Part shown: piece after piece, positions 35,859-48,163 of the stretch | How positions within the stretch are numbered: position 1 is the first letter of the stretch | How the letters are laid out: the number at the start of each line of letters is the position of its first letter | Assembly: GCF_932294415.1 (NCBI RefSeq) | Contig: NC_065542.1 | Location: 53,316,406-53,380,405, forward strand | Source: Quercus robur | Taxonomy: Eukaryota > Streptophyta > Magnoliopsida > Fagales > Fagaceae | Reading direction: 5' to 3' | DNA length: 64,000 nt | Translations under genes and position numbers: made by a program | Notes under the pieces: model-generated | The model's database searches: none | What the model was told of the DNA's origin: nothing | What the model saw: only the letters and a program-made list of their open reading frames with translations

Positions 35859-38545
35859 CTACTGCTGTCGGACTTCGGCTTTCTTTTTCTGCCAGAGACG
35901 ATCTAGTCCACTGTCAGCATCTCCCTGCAAAAGAAAATAAAAGAAATCACAAGAGTGAAATACCCAAATCTATATGAATTCATAATGAATGCAAAACGTA
36001 TGGATTACTAAAAGCAATTCTTGAAAGCAGAGTTCATGCAAAAGCCAAACTAGAATTAGAAAAACCAAGCTAAATAAACAGGTAAAAGCAAAAAAAAATA
36101 CAAGTTCTATGCATCTATTAATACATATGTTAGCAATAAGTATTTTTTTTTAAAAAGCTCACCACACAACCAACCATATCAGTCACAAAATACTTTCAAA
36201 GCAAGAATAAAAGAAAAAGGGAAAATTGCACACACCTCTCTTGAGGTTTAGTAAATTTAAACTAACCTCCCCCAAAATTCGAATTGTACAGGCCTCCCTT
36301 TTCAAGATAATCTACACTCACCTCCCTTGCAGTTTAACAAGGTTAAACACAGAAAAAGAAAAATTGACAGAAGATGAAAATTCCAATTTTACCCTCCCTT
36401 GATTGATTCAATTCATTAAAACTTAAGATGAAAATTCTTAAGAACCAATTCCCAATTCTCTAGTTTTTCAACCCTAAATTGAACCAATTTATTTGGTCTG
36501 CAAATCATCCTATTATAATCTTTTCATATTACAGCCATAGTGTGACACATAATTTGATAGTACCACACACCCCACACACTTATTTGTGATAGTATTGAAT
36601 GATGTACCCAACTAATGTGCCCATAAGGTCAGACAAAAGAAGACCATTGGTCAAGTAAGTTGGGAAATTCTAGCATATAAAAAAACATATACTAGAATTT
36701 CATTGTTAATATCGCAAACGAAGAAATTGCCTCAAAACATTCATCAAAAAGACAGTTTAGGGACAGAGTGCGTTTGCTAACATAACAAATACATTACTCA
36801 AATCATATTTCACAAACCAGAGAAATAAAAATAATATAACCCAAATGAAAATCTCTTTAAAATAAAAAGGATGTGCCAGTAGTAAAAGGGTCTGAACTAT
36901 CAGAAACAAGGTCAAGTTCAGGCGAGTGATACTGGCGAGTTGAATATTGCAAGTTTTGTAAATAATTTGACTGGATTGTCGCACTAGCTAATCAAGATCC
37001 AATCAAGAAGCTGTACCTTGCTTTCTTCACTTCCTACTATTTGCTTCAGAAAAAAGCCAAACGCATGCACATGCATACACACACACACCAATAACTCAGT
37101 ATCATTTACTTTGTGATAAATAGGAATTTTAATTTGTGAGGTAAAAAGCATAAATCTATCCAATTGTGTTAATGAGTTTTAACAGAGTTAAGCTGCAAGT
37201 GAATTGAGTGTAGCTTATTTGAAAAGTTAGGGTAGTCTTGTGTACAATTCAAAACAAGGGAATGTGAATGCAATTTTAGAAAAACTCAGGGAAGGTCAGT
37301 GCAATTTTACCCAAAAACGATCAATCAAAGACAGACTTCAAGAGTCACCATCAGAAGTGAACCATAGAGTAATGGACGCATAACACTAGAGTAATATCTA
37401 CCACAATTAATGGGAAAGACCAAAAAGGACAAACAAACATTAACTTTCAAGAAAAACTATGCACAAGCCTTAGGAATCACTTCCTCTAATCAAACATCAA
37501 CAAATTATCACACTGGGAGACAAAGAAACACATTGCCTACTAATCATCACCAACCATCCATATCCGGTTATGTAAACTACTTAGTGACTAATATTAACTA
37601 AGCACATGCAAAAATTTCTGATTTCACTCGTTCATTTTCAAACTTAATTTGGATGCATTCATATGAATAGTTGATTTCACTGCTTCAATATTCTCTCTTT
37701 TTTTATTGGTCTTAAACCCATGACCTCACCTTCCACCTAACACTGGCAAGGGTGCCAGTTGACCTGGAGCTCATTGGCAGTACTGTTCTTATAAAGCATG
37801 TTTTAATTGGACAATTAAAAAAAACATGAAGTAGTTATTAGAATGATGTGAGTAACACCATACACATCACCCTGTACCCAAGCGTTCTAAAAAAAAGGAA
37901 GAGATGAAGTTATTCCCTTCTAGGCTCCAAAGGGTACTTTCCAAAAGAAAACAATGGTCTATGAATTTTAACCACACCAAAGTCACGTACAGACTTCATT
38001 CACAAAAGAAACATAAAATAGGAAATTTCTATCTCCTACTTAGCAACACATTTTGGCTATTTCTCAAAGTTCAGGGAAGTTTGAATTTAACCCAAATGAA
38101 ATTATCAGCAATGCATTCATCAACGTAAAACAAGCTAAGCAAAGCAATTCCATCTAAAACTCTTTTACAAACTAAACTGATGTCATCCATGATACAAACT
38201 ACACACAAAAAATAGTTATGACAAGTCATAAAAACAAACCTGAGCACGGACGAATCCGCAGAGAGCAAAGGTGGAGAAATGGCCATTGTACACACCATTC
38301 TCATCCAAATGCCCAACATTAATCTGAACAGACGCGTGATCCTTTGCGGTGATCAGCCTGTTCGTAGCCGAGCTGCATTCAAGTTTAATCCCATTCCACA
38401 AATATCAAATTCACCATTACTATTTCAGCAAAAAACACACATACCCACAAACACAAAATACGAAAAAAAGTAATGAATTTTTAATATAACAATACCATTT
38501 CCTGGGAATGTAAAGCTCAGTGATAACACCCTCTTCGTTCTGCAT
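35859..38545 (-). CDS. RPS21: 40S ribosomal protein S21 (eS21)
   Basis: A component of the small cytosolic ribosomal subunit. The three coding exons are 38496-38545, 38240-38372 and 35859-35924. They total 249 nt, 82 residues, the usual plant length. The start [16 protein letters not shown] is followed by [20 protein letters not shown], then [16 protein letters not shown], then [20 protein letters not shown]. All junctions are GT-AG with phases that match (TG|C for the first). Intron 1 is 123 bp. Intron 2 is 2,315 bp and carries a MULE-like element. A further intron (38553-38820) lies in the 5' leader, with its acceptor seven bases before the ATG. The gene appears intact. Confidence 0.97.
36219..37312. 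mobile_element. MULE-like element in RPS21 intron 2
   Basis: About 1,094 bp with inverted ends over roughly 130 bp. The left end GGGAAAATTGCACACACCTC mirrors GGGTAAAATTGCACTGACCT. Inner blocks ('aattgtaca', 'ctacactca', 'cttgcagttta') also pair. No transposase and no perfect target duplication were seen. The element lies well away from the splice sites. Confidence 0.75.
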
Positions 38546-38841
38546 CCTTTGGCTTTTCTTTTTTTTGTGTGTCAAACACTAAATAATTAATAATCTGAAC
38601 CAACAAAGAAGAAAAATTGATACATGAATCAAAAATTTGACTAACATTTAAAAAAATGGAATTTATATTCAATCCAAAATTTCATACTTTTCTTTTTTCA
38701 GGTTTTCCAAGCAAACAAACATAACTTTATACTTTACAGAGCATAGAACAATCGAATAATCAAACAAAACCCTAATTTTCTCTCAGATCTAATTTTCACA
38801 AAGAGAGGGAGAGAGATTACCAGTGGAGGCGAAGAAGAGAG

Positions 38842-38915
38842 CTAGGGTTTCCAAAAGCACTGGCGAAGAGACAAAGTTAAACCCGAATTTTGTATTTGTA
38901 CTGTAAAACTGGGCC
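38842..38915 (-). promoter_or_regulatory. RPS21 leader telo-box and site II-type promoter motif
   Basis: On the minus strand the leader has AAACCCTAG (38842-38850) and a GGCCCA motif (complement of TGGGCC, 38910-38915). A TGGGCT copy (plus-strand AGCCCA) lies further upstream at 38988-38993. Telo-box plus site II motifs are the usual signature of plant ribosomal-protein promoters. Transcription probably starts near 38880. Confidence 0.65.
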
Positions 38916-38999
38916 TACGATATAGCAATAGTAAAGCTACATAGAAAACCCACAAAGTGTCTCCTTTTTGAAAAATGGGAGAATTGAAGCCCATTTGAG

Positions 39000-41050
39000 T
39001 TTCCATTAAAATTCATATATGGGCTTTTTCTTCTGTCCAAGACAATAACCCATAAAAAAATTAGTTCAAATCGAAGTGAAAGTAGATGTCAATTAAGCCC
39101 ATTCTATTAGCTTAATTGTACACTACCCTCTATGCGAAAAAAGTAAGAACGGCAATGACACAGGACGGGTCAGATTAGGGGTGTCCTATTCTTGTCATGT
39201 TCTTTCTTTGAGGCAGGGAAAACCCGCACGAAACAAGACCAGTTTTGGACGGTTTAGGGGTTGTTGGTCAAATTTAGCGCAAATGGTTTTTTGTTTTAAT
39301 TAGAATAGTGTAAGAAGTTATAAGAACTTGTTCATATTTAACTTCTATTTAAATAGTATATAATATATGTAGTTTTTTTAGTAAGAAAAATACATATATA
39401 TCTTCTATTTATTTAAATAGTATAAAATAAATATAGTGTTTTTTAATAAGATAAATTAAAATTCTATTATATAAATCCTTTTTTTTTTTCGAGGGTGACA
39501 TTTGAGTTTTCATCCGTGGCGGTTTTAAGATTATTTTCTAGGGAGGGTCAATAAAAAAACATAAACTATACAAAATTTAAAATAAACGAAGACTTGAATA
39601 TATTGACATCATAAAAAAAAAAAAAAAAAAAAAAACCAAATACATAAAGTTTTACAATTGGCTTCTACGATATTTCATATTTTGAAATCGTTGAATGATA
39701 TCCTCATTATCAATTCTAAGAGCTACATTTGTACATAGCTAAGTAATCATTCATCCACTAATCTCCCATTTGATAGATTTATTTCAAATTTTTTTAGATC
39801 TAAATGAGTTTTTTCTAAGGTTTAAGATTAACAAATTTCTACTTTTTTTTTTGTTGGGCTTTTTATTTTATTTTTCCAGATTTTAGATCAAATTGGTTTT
39901 TTATTGGACTTTTTTTGTGTTTAAGAATGCTAAGATATTGTTAAGATGATCATATTCAAGCTTATTTCTATTGAGCTTAAAAAAAAATTCTAGAGTCAAG
40001 GTGTTTAAATTTTTATTTTAGGGTGATCAAAACAAAATAAAAAATAGTATATAATCCTAGAGTCACCCTTGGTTTTCACGGCCAAAACTTTAAATTTTGG
40101 TAAAAATACAATATTGGTCCCTAAAATTTACCTGCTAAGGACTAAGCACTTTTGGTCCTTTAAGTTTCAAGTGAGCAATATTAGTCCCCAGAGTTGTTTT
40201 TTTTTTTTTTTTTAAGAGTACTATTAGTCCTTATGTCAACTTTCATTAGTTTTTTGACTTATGTGTCTAACGGAATAATGATGTATCATTAGTTCAATGA
40301 TGGCAAGTGCTTTATTATGAACAAATTGCATATGAGCAAACCCCACCACCCTTTCCATTCTAAGCTTTTTCACATCCACAACCTTAAGTCTACCATTGTT
40401 TCCAACCCCACCACTGGCTTCGGGACTCCAGCCATACTTCATCTGCCTCCTCTTTAGCTTCGCTCCCCAACCCCTCCTCTTCGCTAACACAGGCAACAAC
40501 CTTAGAGGAATAACTTAGCCTCCATAAAAATGAAAAAAAAAAAAAAAAAAAGGCAACAAATTTTCCAAATGGGTAAACCCAAATTCCAATATCAAATTCA
40601 TATTTGACAAAGATTGGTCCAATATCTAAGTTTGAATTACAAATCCCAAAAGAAATGTGATCTTAGGTAGGTGAGTTTGACTTTGAATCTTTGATATGGG
40701 TTTGGTGTGTGGGATTTTTGAGTTTGATGGGCATGAGGCATTTTGGATGGGTGTTGGTTTCTGTATGTGGCTTTGTTGTTTAAGGACTAAAGTCTATATT
40801 GTAGTTTTGTTGTTAAGGACTATGGTTTGTTGATTGGATTGGGTTACATCTCATTCATGGAAATTGTTGCTTTTTATGGAGGTTGAGTTTTATTAGGTTG
40901 TTGCTAGTTTCGACCAGGAGGAGAAGGGAGATGAAGTACTGCTTGGAGCTAATGGAGGAACTATAGACAATGGCGGACTCAAGGCGGTGGGAGTCAGAGG
41001 AGAATACTTCTTCTTCAAATCTAGAGTGTGGTGAGGTTTGCTTAAATGTA
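39000..41050. other. Spacer, possibly containing a hAT relic
   Basis: No gene is seen. 39515-40080 starts CGTGGCGGTTTTAAG with 'tctagggagggtc' after it, like the hAT ends elsewhere in this window, and ends near 'ttttcacggcc'; ends and duplication do not match well. 40100-40200 has 'ttggtccctaaaa' words resembling MULE ends. Poly-A/T runs are at 39609-39634, 40198-40214 and 40530-40551. Confidence 0.4.
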
Positions 41051-41056
41051 ATTTTT

Positions 41057-41898
41057 TTGGGCCAAAATGCAAAACACACCCTAGGTTTCACCTTTTGTCA
41101 TTTCAGTCTTCTAAATTTGATTTTTGTCATTTCAGTCCTCTAAGTTTTAAGTATAGTTAATTCAGTCTTCCATTACTTTTCTGTTAGGTACTACCGTCTA
41201 CTTACCAAAACAACGCTGTTTTGGATTTTTAAAAAAAAAAGGACTCAAGGGAATGGTGTCGTTCCCCTAGGCCTTGAATATCAAAAATTGCCCCACCCCC
41301 ATACCCTAGAACCCTAATTAACTAAGAAATTTAAGGGATTGAGGGAGAAAGAAAGAGGGGGAAAAAGAGAGAGTGAGAAATCGAGAGGGGGAAAGAGAGA
41401 GAAAGAGAGACCTAGAAGGGGAAAGAGAGAGACTGAGAGATAAAAAAAGGGAGGGACCGAGAGAGAAAGAGAGATCAGGAGAAGGGGAAGAGAGACCGAG
41501 AGGGAGAAGAGAGATTTCATGGCAACTGCACTTTGTCAGGCTAGGGTCTACTTAGTGGCTCCACTTTGCCACTTCAGGAGGCAACTCCGGTCAACATGGA
41601 TTTGGGTAAGTTCTGAAAACCCAAAATTTTTGCTTTCAGTCCTCTAAGTTTTTTGGGCCAAAATGCAAAACACACCTCTAGGTTTCACCTTTTCACATTT
41701 CACTCTTTTAAATTTGAGTTTTGTCATTTCAGTTCTCTAAATTTTAAGTATAGTGAATTCGGTCTTCCATTAGTTTTTTGTTAGGTACTATCGTCTAGTT
41801 ACCAAATCAATGCTGTTTTGGATTTTTTTTTTTTTTTTTTTTTTTTAAGGACTCGGGGGAACGACGTCATTCCCCTAGCCCCTGAATATAAAAATGGC
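41057..41898 (+). repeat. Pair of about 245-bp direct repeats
   Basis: GGGCCAAAATGCAAAACACA at 41059 recurs at 41655, and the homology runs on for about 245 bp in each copy (41057-41298 and 41653-41898). The pair has the same orientation and an offset of 596 bp. There are no TG...CA ends or primer site, so they are not LTRs. Between them lies a GA-rich minisatellite. Confidence 0.8.
41340..41515. repeat. GA-rich minisatellite
   Basis: Imperfect repeats of GAGAGAGAAAGAGAGACC type. The Ser/Leu-rich and Arg/Glu-rich open frames here come from the repeat. Confidence 0.85.
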
Positions 41899-41986
41899 CC
41901 TAGTTCAAAGGGAGGAAAATTTTCTTTGATCAAAGATTGAACCAAACTTGATCCACCAGATATCCAAACTAATGATGCCCTAAATG

Positions 41987-42203
41987 CAGGGCCGGCCCAA
42001 CAAAATTTGGGGCTTAAGGGAAAAATTTTATATGAAGCCTTTTTATATGTAAACATTAATTAAATAAAATTATATAAAACTAACTAAATTAAGACTAATT
42101 TGATGTAAATACAGAATTTGATGAATAATACTAACTAAACTAAGGTAAATTTCATATAGAAGATTGAATATCATAGTTAAACCATAAATTTAAACAAAAA
42201 GAA

Positions 42204-42243
<40 letters not shown>

Positions 42244-42837
42244 AAGAAACTTACTTTAACTGAGATATATAACTATGCGTAGTTAAGTATAGTTGTAATC
42301 TAAATTTTAATTTTATATATTCTTTTTAAGGGAAAGAGATAGATAGATATTATTTGGTGTGTAGCTTAGTAGGAGATTAGTTTACAAAAATTAAGATCTC
42401 AAACTATTAGAGGAGATTAGTAAATATTGATGATTTATCACATTTGCAGCATTTTTTTTTTTTGAAACATTTTAGGTTTCAATTGGTTTAAATTTTTATT
42501 GGTCTCCTATTTTGGAAGCCTTGTTAGAAATGAAAAAGAAAAATACTAAAAATACTACAAAATGTTCACAATATAATATGATAATGACTGTAATTAATGA
42601 ATTTCAACAACTTTATTTATTTGTGTTTGAATTACATTTTTATGTGATTGGTGACACGTCAATTAAACTTATAGTAAAATTTGTGATATTTTTAGCATCA
42701 CTCTTAAAAAAAAGTACTAATTATTTAAAAAATGTTAAATAAAATTTTTGGCCTTTTAAGGAGGGAGATGGAGCCATTTTTTAGTTGGAAATTTTTGTTG
42801 TTGTTGTTATGGGGCCTTAGGCCTTGGGCCGGCCCTG
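41987..42837. mobile_element. Non-autonomous hAT element (CAGGGCCGGCCC ends)
   Basis: 851 bp. CAGGGCCGGCCC at the left is repeated perfectly inverted at the right. Flanking 8-mers CCTAAATG and CCCAAGTG match at 6 of 8. It contains an (AT)n run at 42206-42240 and no transposase. Confidence 0.9.
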
Positions 42838-43077
42838 CCCAAGTGAAGTTGCGAGTTTGACACGTGTCATTGTTGTAGCAAGAAAAACCTACCCATATCT
42901 CATCCCATACTTGGTCTTCTTCAATTTCTCTACTTTATCTTTAGGCAACCCACTACTTGCAATATCTCTAACATAAAGAATTAGAATAGAGACAATTTCT
43001 TCTGTCATGAACGTAACATCTCTGATAGACCGATGCACTCTTAAGTAGAGAATTCCAGAGGCAACTGGAGAGATCCC

Positions 43078-43389
43078 ACCTGAGAGATTGGACCCGAGTT
43101 GTTGAAGGCAATTGAGACTTCAAGGATTGCAGTTGTTGTGTTCTCCAAAAACTATGCTACTTCGGACTGGTGCCTTGATGAGCTGGTGAAGATTGTGGAC
43201 TGCAAAAGACTTTTAAATCAAAGGGTGTTGCCTATTTTCTATGATGTGTCTCAATCTAAGGTGCTAGAACATAAGGGAATTTTTGCGGAGGCACTCCTAA
43301 ATGGGCCTATAGACAAGATGAACAATTGGAGAGATGCATTGATAGAGGCCGCAAACTTGGCACACTTGCATTTGGAAGCATATTGGTAA
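43078..43389 (+). pseudogene. TIR-domain fragment of a TNL resistance gene
   Basis: The plus strand encodes ELLKAIETSRIAVVVFSKNY, then ATSDWCLDELVKIVDCK, VLPIFYDV and WRDALIEAANLAHLHLEAYW. This is the central and C-terminal part of a plant TIR domain as found in TIR-NBS-LRR immune receptors. The start of the domain is missing (a TGA lies just before GPELL) and no NBS or LRR follows. The final residues lie next to a GT, as at the usual end of TIR exon 1. I read it as a relic. The spacer 42838-43077 has nothing else. Confidence 0.85.
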
Positions 43390-43503
43390 TATTATATTAC
43401 ATAAACTCTTGTTTATGCATATATAATTTATATTTTTATTGAATTTCATATTAAATGACTAGTTTTGTATAATTTAATGTGCACAATACATAATTAACAT
43501 TTA

Positions 43504-44793
43504 GGGTAAATTACATATTTGGTCCTTAATATTTGCAGTGAATGTCAATTTGGTCCCTAATGTTTCAAAGGTGTCAGTTTAGTCCCTAAAATTTTGATAT
43601 TGTGTCAAAATACATTGCAGCTAAGTGATGGATGGAAAATACTGACATAACTAACAAATATATTAAAATATTATTATTTTTGCCAAGTAAGTTGTCACGT
43701 GTCCTTCAACTAAAAAAAGAAAAAAGAAAGCCAATTGATTTGGGAACATAATCCACTGTGAAAGGAGAACAAAGGGGAAGAGGGAAGAGAGATCGGAGAG
43801 TCTGAGAGTGCTCAATCTACGGCGACAGTGACGGTGACCCACCCATCCACGACGAAGCTGATATAGCTAATGGAGAGGCCCAGCTGAGTGGAGATCGGCG
43901 ACCTACCCATCACGAAGTTAGTGCAATGTTCTCCTCATCGCTGCCATCCTTGTCTTCTATGTTCATTAATCGCTTCAGCACAATGCTCCTTTGTTCCGTC
44001 ACTCATCTCATCATCCGCATCAACAAACTCAATCAACTCATCAAGCGCCTGAAGACTCATTCAGTAATATATTACTAGATCATGTCTATGTGACTGTGTC
44101 CTCCATATAAGCCAACAACTGTTATGCCTTTCACAAAATTTCTATTTTATTAGATCGTGTTTTGATTTTGAATTTTTTGATTTTTGATTTTTTTTTTTAT
44201 ATAAAGTGGTATATCTAGTTGTTATTCTCGTTTGAAATGTATCTTGAGGATTATTTTATTTGTTTAATTCTAATTTACAATAGTTTTCATTTGGATTGTT
44301 TGTTAATTTTGTAATCGTTGTTTTTATTGTTAAAATAAATTATGAAAATATAAAATGGATTTGGGACCTTTGTTTTAGTTTCTCGGGATTTTTCTGAGAA
44401 AAAATTTTGATTCCCTGACTCCCAGTGGCTGTATTAGTTTTGCTGTAGACGGGTGGGTTGCCATCGCTGTTGATTGAGCACTCATAAAGTCTCCAATCTC
44501 TCTTCCCCCCTCCCCTTCGTTCCTTTCTCACAATGGATTCAGTTCCCAAATTATTAGGCCGAGGGTTTTTTGTTTTTCTGTTTTTAATTAAAGACACGTG
44601 GCAACTTACTTGGCAAAAATAATAATATTTTAATATGTCTGTTAGTCTTGTCAGCATTTTCCGTCCACTACTTAACAACAATGATTATTTTGACACAATA
44701 CCAAAAGGTTAGGAACTAAACTGATACATCTGAAACATTAGGGACCAAATTGACATTCATTGTAAAGATTAGAGACCAAATATGTAGTTTAGC
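43504..44793. mobile_element. MULE with long terminal inverted repeats
   Basis: 1,290 bp with a perfect 10-bp target duplication TTAACATTTA (43494-43503 and 44794-44803). The terminal inverted repeats run for about 380 bp on each side (43504-43880 against 44415-44793), beginning GGTAAATTACATATTTGG and GCTAAACTACATATTTGG. The middle, about 530 bp, has higher GC in its first half and could be a captured fragment, but I recognise no gene. There is no transposase. Mutator-like elements usually give 9-bp duplications, with 8-11 seen. Confidence 0.9.
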
Positions 44794-45800
44794 TTAACAT
44801 TTATCATTCTTTGTTTTTCCAATTACCAAATTGTCAAAAGGACATAACAGGAAGTGTCTCTCTCTAGACTAGGTGCTAGCAGCACCGAACCCTAGACTTC
44901 TGTAGAACTTATGTTCCCCTTGGTGTGTAGGATTGTTAGTAGGAGAAGGAAAAGCTCTTTTTATCTTAAAAGAGAAGTGTGTAAAATTGATCAAGCCATG
45001 AAAGCAAAATGCAAGGTGCATTTTTTGCAGTTCATAAGACCCAACATCATTCCATGTAACATTCCTGATTCCACAATATACAGTTAAAAACTAAAAATAA
45101 TTTTTCTTTTTGACTTAGGCTAGGTTTTATTTTTTTTCCTTTTCTTTATCATTCTTTAAAAACTCAAACTAGTTGAGCTAACTCGTGGAGTACCTTGGAA
45201 GGGGATATATTTGGCACAAATGTTTTTGGTTGTTGATGTTCCAATCCAAATAAGTTGATAATGATGATAGTGATGTGGTCACTTACTATGAAGGCAAATT
45301 TGGACAAATTACAAGATCTTTCAATTATACTGTGTAAAAATAAAATTATATCTTGAGAATATTGATAGCACGACAAGTTCTTTTAGTCATAAATGAGTGC
45401 TTTTGAATTTTGAAGATTTTCATAAGTACTTTTTAAAAATTTTTTTTGATAAGATTAATAAGTGCTTTATTCAAATCAAATAATCACAAGTTGCAAAAAA
45501 TTTCTTACAAGTCTAGTAAGCAAATGATTTTATTCACCTTAAACCAATGGGTAACAATTATATGTGTTAGGGTTAAAAAAGAAATACTACTCATTGTGTG
45601 GCTTAGTTCTAATTGGGTCTCAAACAAGCTTGGAAGTTTCATTTTCATATGAGGATTGGAAATCTTGGGCTCTAAGATTTGATTCCCAACTTCGACACGG
45701 AAGACATCATTTCTCCTCATACTTGGCTGTAGTTGTGGCCCAAAGTGAGTGGAGTTGGTTTTTGTGGTACTCTGTTTTGTGGGTGAATACTTTCCTTTCC

Positions 45801-46790
45801 ATGAGGTGCATTGGTTGGAATTGCTAAGGCATTTGCAAAGCCTCAATAGTTCGCTCCCTTAGGGCACTCCTTAAGAGACAAACCTCCAAGTATTGTTTTT
45901 AAGTGAGACTAAGGCTGGTGAAGAAACGATGGAAAGGGTCATGAAAGCCATAGGTTTTGCAGAAAAGATTGTTTTAGGTAGTGCCGGTAGATCAGGGGGA
46001 TTTTGAATGACTTGGAAAAATAACTTCAAAGTAGATGTAGCTGATTTTAATAAAAATGTTGTGGCTGTCAAGATTAATGATGGTGCATGTCAACGGGCAT
46101 TGATTGGGTTTTATGGTCTTCCTTACTCTACGAAAAGAAGAAAGGCTTGGGAGAACTTGGGAGCTATGTTATTAGTTATAGAGGAGCCTTGGGTTTGCCT
46201 AGGGGATTTCAATCTAGTAATAGATGATCAAGAAAAAGATAGAGGTAGGAGAGCTAGAACTTCAGCGCCAAATTTTCTCAAGGAACTAATGTTTGACGTG
46301 GGGGCCAACGGTAGTCTTTCACATGGACTGAAAAGAGATGGGGTAAAAGTTGCATTAGACAAAGGTTATGGGCAGAGGCATCGGTGGCATAAGTTGAAGA
46401 GGCATTTTCCCAAAAGCTACTATTTACCACCTTGGTGCTGTTAACTCAGATCATTGTCCTTCGTTGTTAGATAATATTCCAAGTAATTTTTGTGCTCAAA
46501 GACCTCTCAGATTTGAAGCAACTTGGGTGAGGGATTTGAGAAGCTTTGAGGTGATAAATCAAGCTTGGTCTAGCGAATTCAAAGGATCAGATGCCTTTAA
46601 ACTGTGCGGGAAACAAGAAGTAACCTGTGATGCATTAAAGAAGTGGAATACAGAGGTGTTTGGTTTTAGTAATATCAAAATTGCTAGGTTGACTGAGAAA
46701 ATTAGAAATATCCAAATGAAAGAGACCAGAAACTGGAGATTGAAAGCTCAGTACAAAGATGAGTTGAAAGAGTGGTTGCTTAAAATATCT
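45801..46790 (+). pseudogene. LINE ORF2 endonuclease fragment, copy A
   Basis: The start MRCIGWNC at 45801 and LSETKAG, then FYGLPYSTKRRKAWENLG and WVCLGDFNLVIDD, are the endonuclease (EEP) region of a plant L1-type ORF2. The following PLRFEATWVRD and WNTEVFGFSNI form the linker before RT. It is broken by TAA after WNC (CAA in relatives), frameshifts near 45900, and TGA before MTWKNN. It stops short of the RT domain at about 46790, in a 15-bp inverted repeat. Confidence 0.85.
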
Positions 46791-47311
46791 TTAAGCAACC
46801 GCTCATTTTGTAGTTACTCATTCAAAGTGTACGTGTTTACATGTGAATGTATCTTTTTGTAGTTACTATTTCTCCTGGGTTAAGAGAGAGCTTAATTTTA
46901 TAGCACATTATCTTGTAAAGTGTACATGGGATATTAACAGTGTACTATGCTATAGGAACTCCTTCCTCCCAGCTGAAGTTTGTGATGCTTGGAGGAAAGA
47001 CTGTTTAATAGAAGTTGGTTTTAGCAACAAGAAATAAATAAATAAAAGTGGGCCTCAAGAATCTTCAGCCGCTGGTGTGATGCAGCCGTGTGATCAGAGC
47101 AGTTTTTAAACACCCCTACATCACTTACCAAAAAACAAAAAAAACAAAAAGAAAAAACAAAAACATAAACATAAACAAAAACACAAGGAAAAGCAAGTTT
47201 CTTTGTTTTGCAAGGAATTGGCCGAGCTGATTGTTTTCATCTTCATTGGAAGGTGTCGAAGGACCTCGGGTTCTTCGACGAGACAACTTCAAGGTCCTTC
47301 GACGAGACAAC

Positions 47312-47399
47312 CTCGTACCACGACTCCCAGAACCTCCTCCATTATCCCGTCTAGATGACTTCGTACCACGACTCCTGGAACCTCCTTCGTTATCCCGCT
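47312..47399 (-). repeat. 48-bp coding minisatellite, copy A (2 units)
   Basis: Two units starting CTCGTACCACGACTCC (plus strand) in exon 4 of the MATH gene. Each encodes 16 residues rich in Arg, Ser and Gly. Confidence 0.9.
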
Positions 47400-48163
47400 G
47401 TAAGAGACCAACTCCAACTCTAAGCCCTTCAAAACATTTCTCCAAAGTTTGAATAAAAGACTCTGCCAACTGGGCCCTCTGCAAGGATATATGATCTTAG
47501 AACCCAACTTCACAAATTGCAAACATAGAATCTACAAAAGATAAAAGAGCAAGAACACACCGAAGAGACCTTTTGGTCCGATTGGGTATAAACAGCTTGT
47601 TTTAGAGATTCAATCATCAACATGCACTCATCAAAAAGATCAGCCCCAATCTGCATGAAGAGAACTATAAGGAATGCACCAAAAGTGGAAAGCACTTGGT
47701 GAATGCAAAACATACCGGGCCGGTCCATGGAACGTTTGGAGCTTGCTTCGGCCTTTCAAGTTGCATACATCTGATAGATCCATCTTGATTCTTCACTTGG
47801 CATGACCACGGAGGAAACTGAGGGTACCTATCCAGGAAAGAACCACTAGGGTCTTCAACATGACTAGAGGGTTGAGAAGCAGTCCTTTCAAGCAATGAAC
47901 CTTCATAATCAGAACTATGCCCTTCAGAATGAACAGCAAAAGTTTTCCCATCAACTTCAAAATTCACATCTGTTCCCTTTCCAGTTTCAAATAGCTGCCC
48001 CAAATTCTGACCAATGTTAGAAGGTGGTACTGCAATAGAGTAGATCTTAGGACCCTTGGTGTATGATCTCACAACACCTACACTACAGTGAACCTTGATA
48101 CAATCATCTTTGAGGTAGTCAGATGTCTCTAGATCAGTTCTTTTGAAAAATTTCTCGTAACCC

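Noticed and set aside
41314-41555. Ser/Leu-rich and Arg/Glu-rich frames
   Set aside because: Both strands of a GA-rich minisatellite.
41057-41898. Direct repeats as LTRs of a short retroelement
   Set aside because: No TG...CA ends, no primer-binding site, no polypurine tract.
44340-44681. 113-codon minus-strand frame, recurring at 54697-55050
   Set aside because: It lies within the MULE terminal repeat; recurrence is due to the segmental duplication, not gene conservation.
45164-45376. Conserved 70-codon frame, also at 55552-55764
   Set aside because: Conserved only because the segment is duplicated; it has no upstream signals and no recognisable motif.
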